Below are positions 58,800-64,000 of a stretch of DNA of 64,000 bases, piece after piece. The position numbers and the translations under genes are program-made. The notes below the pieces were generated by a model. The model saw nothing but the letters and a program-made list of their open reading frames with translations, was not told the origin of the DNA and did not search any database. Source of the DNA: Hypomesus transpacificus (Eukaryota; Chordata; Actinopteri; Osmeriformes; Osmeridae); assembly GCF_021917145.1 (NCBI RefSeq), contig NC_061074.1, positions 1,315,102-1,379,101 of the forward strand. The letters are read 5' to 3'. Position 1 is the stretch's first letter. Every line of letters begins with the position of its first letter.

Positions 58800-60242
58800 A
58801 ACACAAAAATATGAAAAAATGAATAAAAAATGCTCAGCCTGCACAGCAGTTTGCAGAGCCCAGAACGCCAGATCTGTTTAAAGACAGCTAAACAAACAGG
58901 TAAACAGGTAAACAAGCAGGTAAACAATCAAACCTGGAGCGAAGTCGGTCTTGCCGTAGAAACGCACGGTGCCTTGTTTCTGTCCCGCCACCAGCACCTG
59001 ATCCCCCACATCCACCTGCAGCTCTGGGTCCACACTGGCCACTGATGCTGACTTTTTCTTCAGGGCTGCAAAGTATGTCAAAACAAGCAACCTTATCTAT
59101 CATGGAATCCTGAACCACAACCCCAGAAACACATGGACATGTACTATCACCTCCTGTCGGTCTTGAACCTTATTGAACTACAATCTCATATCTGCCTGAG
59201 CTACTAAGCGGTAGGTGTTTGGGCAGTATATGGGCCACAGTTATCAAGACAGCTAAGCTAAGCTAATCAGCTAAGGTAGGAAAAATAAAAAGCACTAAAG
59301 AAACTTTAAATATACAACAATATGATTCAAGATATTATTTAAATACAGGATATGATCCACAGATGTGCTCGTGGAACATCCGTTCCTGGACGCTAAGAGA
59401 CGGCTCTCCTCTTACCTTTCTCTCTCCCCTTCTCCTTCTTCTCCTTCTTGTTCTTCCCGGTGACGCGGGAGAAGTCCATGCGGGGCGTCCGGGGGGTGGA
59501 GGTGACGGAGGAGGGAGTCTGGTCCTGGGCCTTGGAGATCTTAGACACGGGGGCAAAGATGCCTGGAGAGGGGGCAGCAGAGGTAGGAGGGATGAGGCGA
59601 GGGCTGGCCAGCCTGGGAGCTGGCCTCCAACACTGACCACATCAGAGCAGATCTCCTAGGAGAGTAGCATTATGGCCCTATCTACTAACATCTAATGTAG
59701 TCATGTCATGTAATGAGAGCTTAATACATGTTCATTATAGTGATCCTTTTCTACACAATTGGAAGTGTAATTTATATTCACATACAACTTCAGATAAACA
59801 TATACAGACAACTTAGATTAGATAAAATGAATCAATAATTTAAAAAAAGGACAAAATAAATAAATAGATCAGGTTTGTTTGTACTTTGTAAGTCTACTTT
59901 TAAGCACAAAGTTCCTGTCGTACCCAGTTTAGGGGGGCAGATGAAGTAGCGGACTCCGCCCACGCTGCCGTCGTTCTTGCCCTCCGGCTCGTCCAGCTCC
60001 ACGCCCACCCACTGGCCGCTGGCGAACTCTGTCGTCCCACAGAAACGCAGGGTGCCATTCTGACGGGGGCACAACCGGGCAGTCAGAGGGGTGAGTGTGT
60101 GTGGTGTGTGTGCATGTTTATTAGTGGGGCGTCTATATATGTGTGTGTGTGTGTGTGCGTGTGGTGTGTATGTGTGTCTGTGTGTCTGTCTATGTGTGTG
60201 GTGTGATCTGATGTGATCTGCGTGTGGGCATATGTGTGTGGC

Positions 60243-60302
<60 letters not shown>

Positions 60303-62708
60303 GTATATATATATAAATACATTATGTGTTTGTATATATGTGTGGGAGTGTCATCTTACGGCCTAGATACAGCATCACCCAACCACCTCTATCTGTTCCA
60401 CCTAGTTTGAGTTTTCTGTTAACTCATTATTAATATCGGACTTCACGGTGGTATTTCATCCTCGTACATGTCGACCAGGATAGAGAATCGTTACTCTACA
60501 GGTCCACTCAGTACAGTAAACACAGTAGGACACCCCACTGACAGACCAGTCTAGCATGAACAGAGTTAGACACAGACACAACGATAAACTAGATCATAAA
60601 TGGACACATCCAGGTGTAGATCTGTAAGTATCCAGACAGATATAAGTCTATAGGTGTTTTATTAGATGTTAGACGGACATACAGGTGTAGATCTGTAAGT
60701 ATCCAGACAGATATAAGTCTATAGGTGTTTTATTAGATGTTAGACAGACATCCAGGTGTAGATCTGTAAGTATCCAGACAGATATAAGTCTATAGGTGTT
60801 TTATTAGATGTTAGACAGACATCCAGGTGTAGATCTGTAAGTATCCAGACAGATATAAGTCTATAGGTGTTTTATTAGATGTTAGACAGACATCCAGGTG
60901 TAGATCTGTAAGTATCCAGACAGATATAAGTCTATAGGTGTTTTATTAGATGTTAGACAGACATACAGGTGTAGATCTGTAAGTATCCAGACAGATATAA
61001 GTCTATAGGTGTTTTATTAGATGTTAGATGGACATACAGGTGTAGATCTGTAAATATCCAGAAAGGTGCAGGACTACCCACCTGTTTTTCAGGGGGAGGT
61101 GATGAGTTGTCATCACTGCAGTGTTGTGGCAGCTACATGTGTGACACAAGTGGAAACACACGATGCACCGTGTCAGTCCAGCGTCACCTCCACACAGAGC
61201 ACCAGATCCTGCCCCCCACCCCACCCCACCCTCCTCTCCCTCCACCTCTGTCACTCGCCTCTCCCTCCACCTCTCTATCACCCTCCTCTCCGTCACCCTC
61301 CTCTCCCTCAGTCTCTCCATCTCTCTCTCCCTCCATCTCTCTGTGCTCTCCCTCTCCCTCCATCTCTCCATCTTGCCCTCCATCCCTCTCCGTCCGTCTC
61401 TTCGTCCCCTCCCTCTCCCTCCATCACCGCCCCACCCCCTCCGTCCCCCCACCCCTCCACCCCGTACCTTCATGTCGTCCAGCAGGATTCGGTCCCCCAG
61501 CTTCAGCCCCAGGGAGGACAGCATGAGGTTCCCAGGGATGTTGTCGTAGTTGGTCAGGGTGGCCCGCGGCAGGTTGCAGCTCAGAGGCACAGAGTCCAGC
61601 AGCAGCTGCTTCAGCTCCTTGGCCACCATGGCCGCCTCGGCCTTGTCCAGGCTCATGTCCATGGGGTCTGGCACCACCTCGGCAGGGCCCTGGCCTTTGT
61701 CGTTCTGGAGGTGGGGAGGGAGGGAGGGGGGGAGGGAGGGAGGGAGGGAGGGAGGGGGGAAAAGAGATAGAGAAGGGAAGGAAGAGATGTGAATGAAGTG
61801 GAGAGAAAGGAGAACATTTGAGTTTTCAGACATGTTTCAAGACATGCCATTTTGTCTCCTTCTCTGAGGAGCATGAGTCACTCTGACAGCGGGGTAGGAG
61901 AAACATAGACGGCCATTTTGGCTCTCACCCTGACAGTGGGGTTGGCTCCATGCTCCAGCAGACACTTGACGGAGCCCAGACACAGGTTAGAGGCAGCGAT
62001 GTGCAGAGCTGTGCCATGGTGGAAATCACTGCATGTCGAGTTCAGCACTGTGGAGAGCATACATTCACACACACACACACACGCACGCACAAACACACAT
62101 CCACATTTAATATACAGCACATCAGGCAAAAACCAATACTCTGAAGTCCTGTCAAGTCTCCCAGGCATTCATAAAGCCAGACTTCACACACACCCAGTCA
62201 ACAACACAGCAGTACATGTCCATCCGAGCCCCAGACCTGCTAGATCCTGCCTCTCTACTGAGTACCACCAGACCCCCACACCCCACCCCAGGTCCTGGGC
62301 TGTTCCAGGGTCACTCAGACCAAGTGGTGGTCTGGTCCAGTCCAGTATGGCTGCTGGATCAAGGAGGGTTCATGGGTGGAAGCCGACCAATCAATGAGCA
62401 GCTTGGTGAGGAGGTGTGTGGGTCGATGGAGGGCTAAATGAAATGGACCTGGGTCAATCCTGGAGGGGCTGGAGGGAGGGCCTACACCGGGTACATTTAG
62501 TCATTTATCAGATGCCCTTATCCAGAGGGACTGAAGCGGGTAACTGGTGTGTGTGTGAGTGAGTGAGTGTCTCTACGGAGGAGTGTGGGGGTCTAAGCTC
62601 AATGACAGGAGCTGGAGCTGAGTTGGCTTGGAGTGTCTTGACTTGTGTGTATTGGTGAGCGCATGTGTGTGCAAGTGTGTGTGTGTGTGTGAGAGAGAGC
62701 GTCCCCCC

Positions 62709-62771
<63 letters not shown>

Positions 62772-63401
62772 TCTAGGTTTGGAGGCCTTGAGCAGGACCC
62801 TGATGAGCTCCGGGACGTCAAAGTAGGCGGCGTAGTGGAGGGCGTTCATGTTGGTCCAGCGACTCCTCAGACTCACGTCCGCTCCCTGAGAGATCAGCTG
62901 AGAGGACAGGCGCAGGGCTGCCGCCGGGTCACCTGCACACACACACATATACACAAACACATATATAAACACATATATACACACACAGACACACAAATAC
63001 ACACACATATACACACACACCTATATTAATTTGTTAACGTGTTTGTTGAGTTGTTGTTTCGTCTGTAAATATTTACTTTATATGCTTATTTAGGCATTCA
63101 CTCACGTACACTCAATCACTCGCTCACTCATACACTTACTACTTATACACGTTTCGTAATTTTTGTTTTAAACTCACAAGGGAAGCCCCAAAAGGAGGGC
63201 CAGGGGGAGGAGAGAGTGCCAGAAGGAGAGGTATAGAAAGAGTGAGTGAGCAGGAGAGGGGGGTTGGCAGAGGAAGAGAGAGGTTGGTGAGAGTGAGAGG
63301 TCCATACCAACTCCATGGGCCCCAGCCTTGCAGCTGTAGTGGAGCAACGTCATGTCTGTCAGTCCGTCACGGTCGTTGACATGGCAACCACGTTTAAGGA
63401 T
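57651..63401 (-). CDS. clip3: CAP-Gly linker protein 3 (CLIPR-59), C-terminal 445 aa; 5' end beyond window
   Basis: Ankyrin/CAP-Gly microtubule-associated protein acting at Golgi, endosomes and plasma membrane. Exons in transcript order: 63308-63401, 62771-62932, 61929-62047, 61468-61704, 59924-60059, 59416-59562, 58934-59065, 58587-58710, 58298-58356, 57867-57939, 57651-57705; all phases join. The first begins at a normal acceptor, so at least one further coding exon lies outside. Ankyrin repeats: [40 protein letters not shown] and [20 protein letters not shown]. Then [23 protein letters not shown]-Gly 1 with [20 protein letters not shown]; a Ser/Lys-rich linker with [18 protein letters not shown]-Gly 2 with [16 protein letters not shown]; and a tail ending [18 protein letters not shown], where the CC pair fits the palmitoylated C-terminus of CLIP3. 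That tail and the VVPDPMDM block separate it from CLIP4. Introns carry several microsatellites and a 71-bp VNTR. Confidence 0.93.
58708..58808. repeat. (CA)n microsatellite beside clip3 CAP-Gly 2 exon
   Basis: CA-rich run directly upstream (transcript sense) of the exon at 58587-58710. On the coding strand GT repeats come within a few bases of the acceptor. Confidence 0.85.
60093..60345. repeat. (GT)n / (AT)n compound microsatellite in clip3 intron
   Basis: GT-rich runs grade into a pure TA run (about 60261-60300) and back to GT. It lies between the 59924-60059 and 61468-61704 exons. Confidence 0.9.
60607..61060. repeat. 71-bp minisatellite, about 6 copies, in clip3 intron
   Basis: Units begin cat(c/a)caggtgtagatctgta and end attagatgttagac, recurring every 71 bp (for example 60607 and 60678). 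Near-identical units indicate recent expansion. The last unit is slightly diverged (ccagaaagg). Confidence 0.93.
61715..61760. repeat. (GGGA)n repeat in clip3 intron
   Basis: A ggga array starting about 11 bp upstream (transcript sense) of the acceptor of the exon at 61468-61704. On the coding strand it is a (CCCT)n pyrimidine tract, so it may serve as the splice-site polypyrimidine tract. Confidence 0.85.
62490..62530 (-). mobile_element. SINE 3'-tail fragment
   Basis: Minus strand reads ccctctggataagggcatct then gataaatgactaaatg, a diverged version of the tail of the SINE at 44960-45125. Only the tail is recognised. Confidence 0.55.
62548..62766. repeat. (GT)n and (GA)n compound microsatellite in clip3 intron
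   Basis: GTGA, GT and a pure GA run (62739-62766) ending about 4 bp before the splice donor of the exon at 62771-62932. Confidence 0.88.
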
Positions 63402-63597
63402 CTGTAAGAGGACACCAGGAGAGGTCAGAGAGAGAAGAAGGGGGAGGAGGGGAGGGGGTGGGAAAGAGAGGAGAGGAGATGAAAGATGAGAAGAAAGAGA
63501 GGAGAGGAAAAGAAGACAGGAGGGAGGAGAGAAAGACAAATCGATCCTATCGAATCCTTTCACAGCTGCAGGGATGTCAGAGGAACTTGCGTACTAT

Positions 63598-63658
63598 GCG
63601 TATTTGAACCGGCAACCCCTCGAGCTGCAGTCAAAGGCTCAACCACGGAGTACCCCCA
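63598..63658 (-). pseudogene. Degenerate tRNA-Cys-like sequence
   Basis: Minus strand: gggggtactccgtggttgag (box A region), tttgactgcag (tRNA-Cys anticodon arm, GCA), then ggttgccggttcaaatac (box B). The anticodon stem no longer pairs on its 3' side. Third sequence of this type in the window. Confidence 0.55.
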
Positions 63659-64000
63659 TCGCCTAGGACACACAGCCTGCCGGTCCTCCCCTCCCTATCT
63701 GACCTTTCACAGCTGCGTGTCTCTGACAGGAGCCTCCTCAGCCTTGTGAACGCAAGCAGGCATTCACAGTTCATGTGTCTCCAGCACAGCTGCTAGGCCG
63801 AGGCCCAGCTCGCCTGGCTGTGATGATGATGAGGATCAAGCAGGAGGGGGAGGGGCAGGTTTTTCTGCTGAGTCATAAGGCTGAAGCAGAGCACTGCAAA
63901 TCGGTACATCTCGCTGAGGGAGACCATCTCGTTTTTTTCTTTTTTTTTTTCTAGTCAGACTTATTTCTAGTATAAATGGCTTCAGTTAAGTAAACGATAC

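Overview
The window is vertebrate nuclear DNA, almost certainly from a ray-finned (teleost) fish. Its genes are intron-split with GT/AG splice sites and encode vertebrate-specific proteins. It is full of dinucleotide microsatellites and carries teleost-type transposons: an RTE-like LINE, Tc1 debris, short hAT-type elements and a tRNA-derived SINE. The species cannot be fixed from the sequence. Gene names rest on recognising protein families by eye; no search was run. Exon models were assembled by hand by matching splice sites and reading phase.

Layout. (1) 1266-21194, plus strand: sphkap, a PKA-anchoring protein, 12 coding exons, 1579 aa. Intron 1 holds a full-length LINE (about 2520-5887, minus strand) with an open 1063-aa reading frame and a 10-bp target-site duplication. 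(2) 22448-27749, minus strand: daw1, a WD40 dynein-arm assembly factor, 13 exons, 415 aa, tail-to-tail with sphkap. (3) 28470-31279 and 33199-36939, plus strand: two tandem copies of an SLC19A3-type thiamine transporter (476 and 495 aa) with identical intron phases. The first is head-to-head with daw1. (4) 37729-49781, minus strand: agfg1, an ArfGAP/NPF-repeat trafficking adaptor, 13 exons, 589 aa, with two in-frame repeat expansions. (5) 50447-52468, minus strand: mrpl44, a mitoribosomal protein, 4 exons, 332 aa. (6) 52.5-57.6 kb: gene-poor, AT-rich, with a 163-bp tandem array and a tRNA-Cys-like pseudogene. (7) 57651 to about 63401, minus strand: the last 11 coding exons of clip3 (ankyrin plus CAP-Gly microtubule linker). 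Its N-terminus lies beyond the right edge.

The genes do not form a functional pathway. The order sphkap-daw1-slc19a3-agfg1, with mrpl44 close by, matches the human 2q36 block, which supports the identifications. clip3 (human 19q13) is a foreign neighbour and marks a rearrangement relative to human. I found no operon, CRISPR array, functional RNA gene or evidence of an undescribed system. The most unusual items are a 31-unit 14-bp minisatellite of splice-donor-like words in a thiamine-transporter intron, the split promoter duplication of the two transporter copies, a solo-LTR-like repeat about 20 bp from an agfg1 splice donor, and the repeat-expanded coding exons of sphkap and agfg1.
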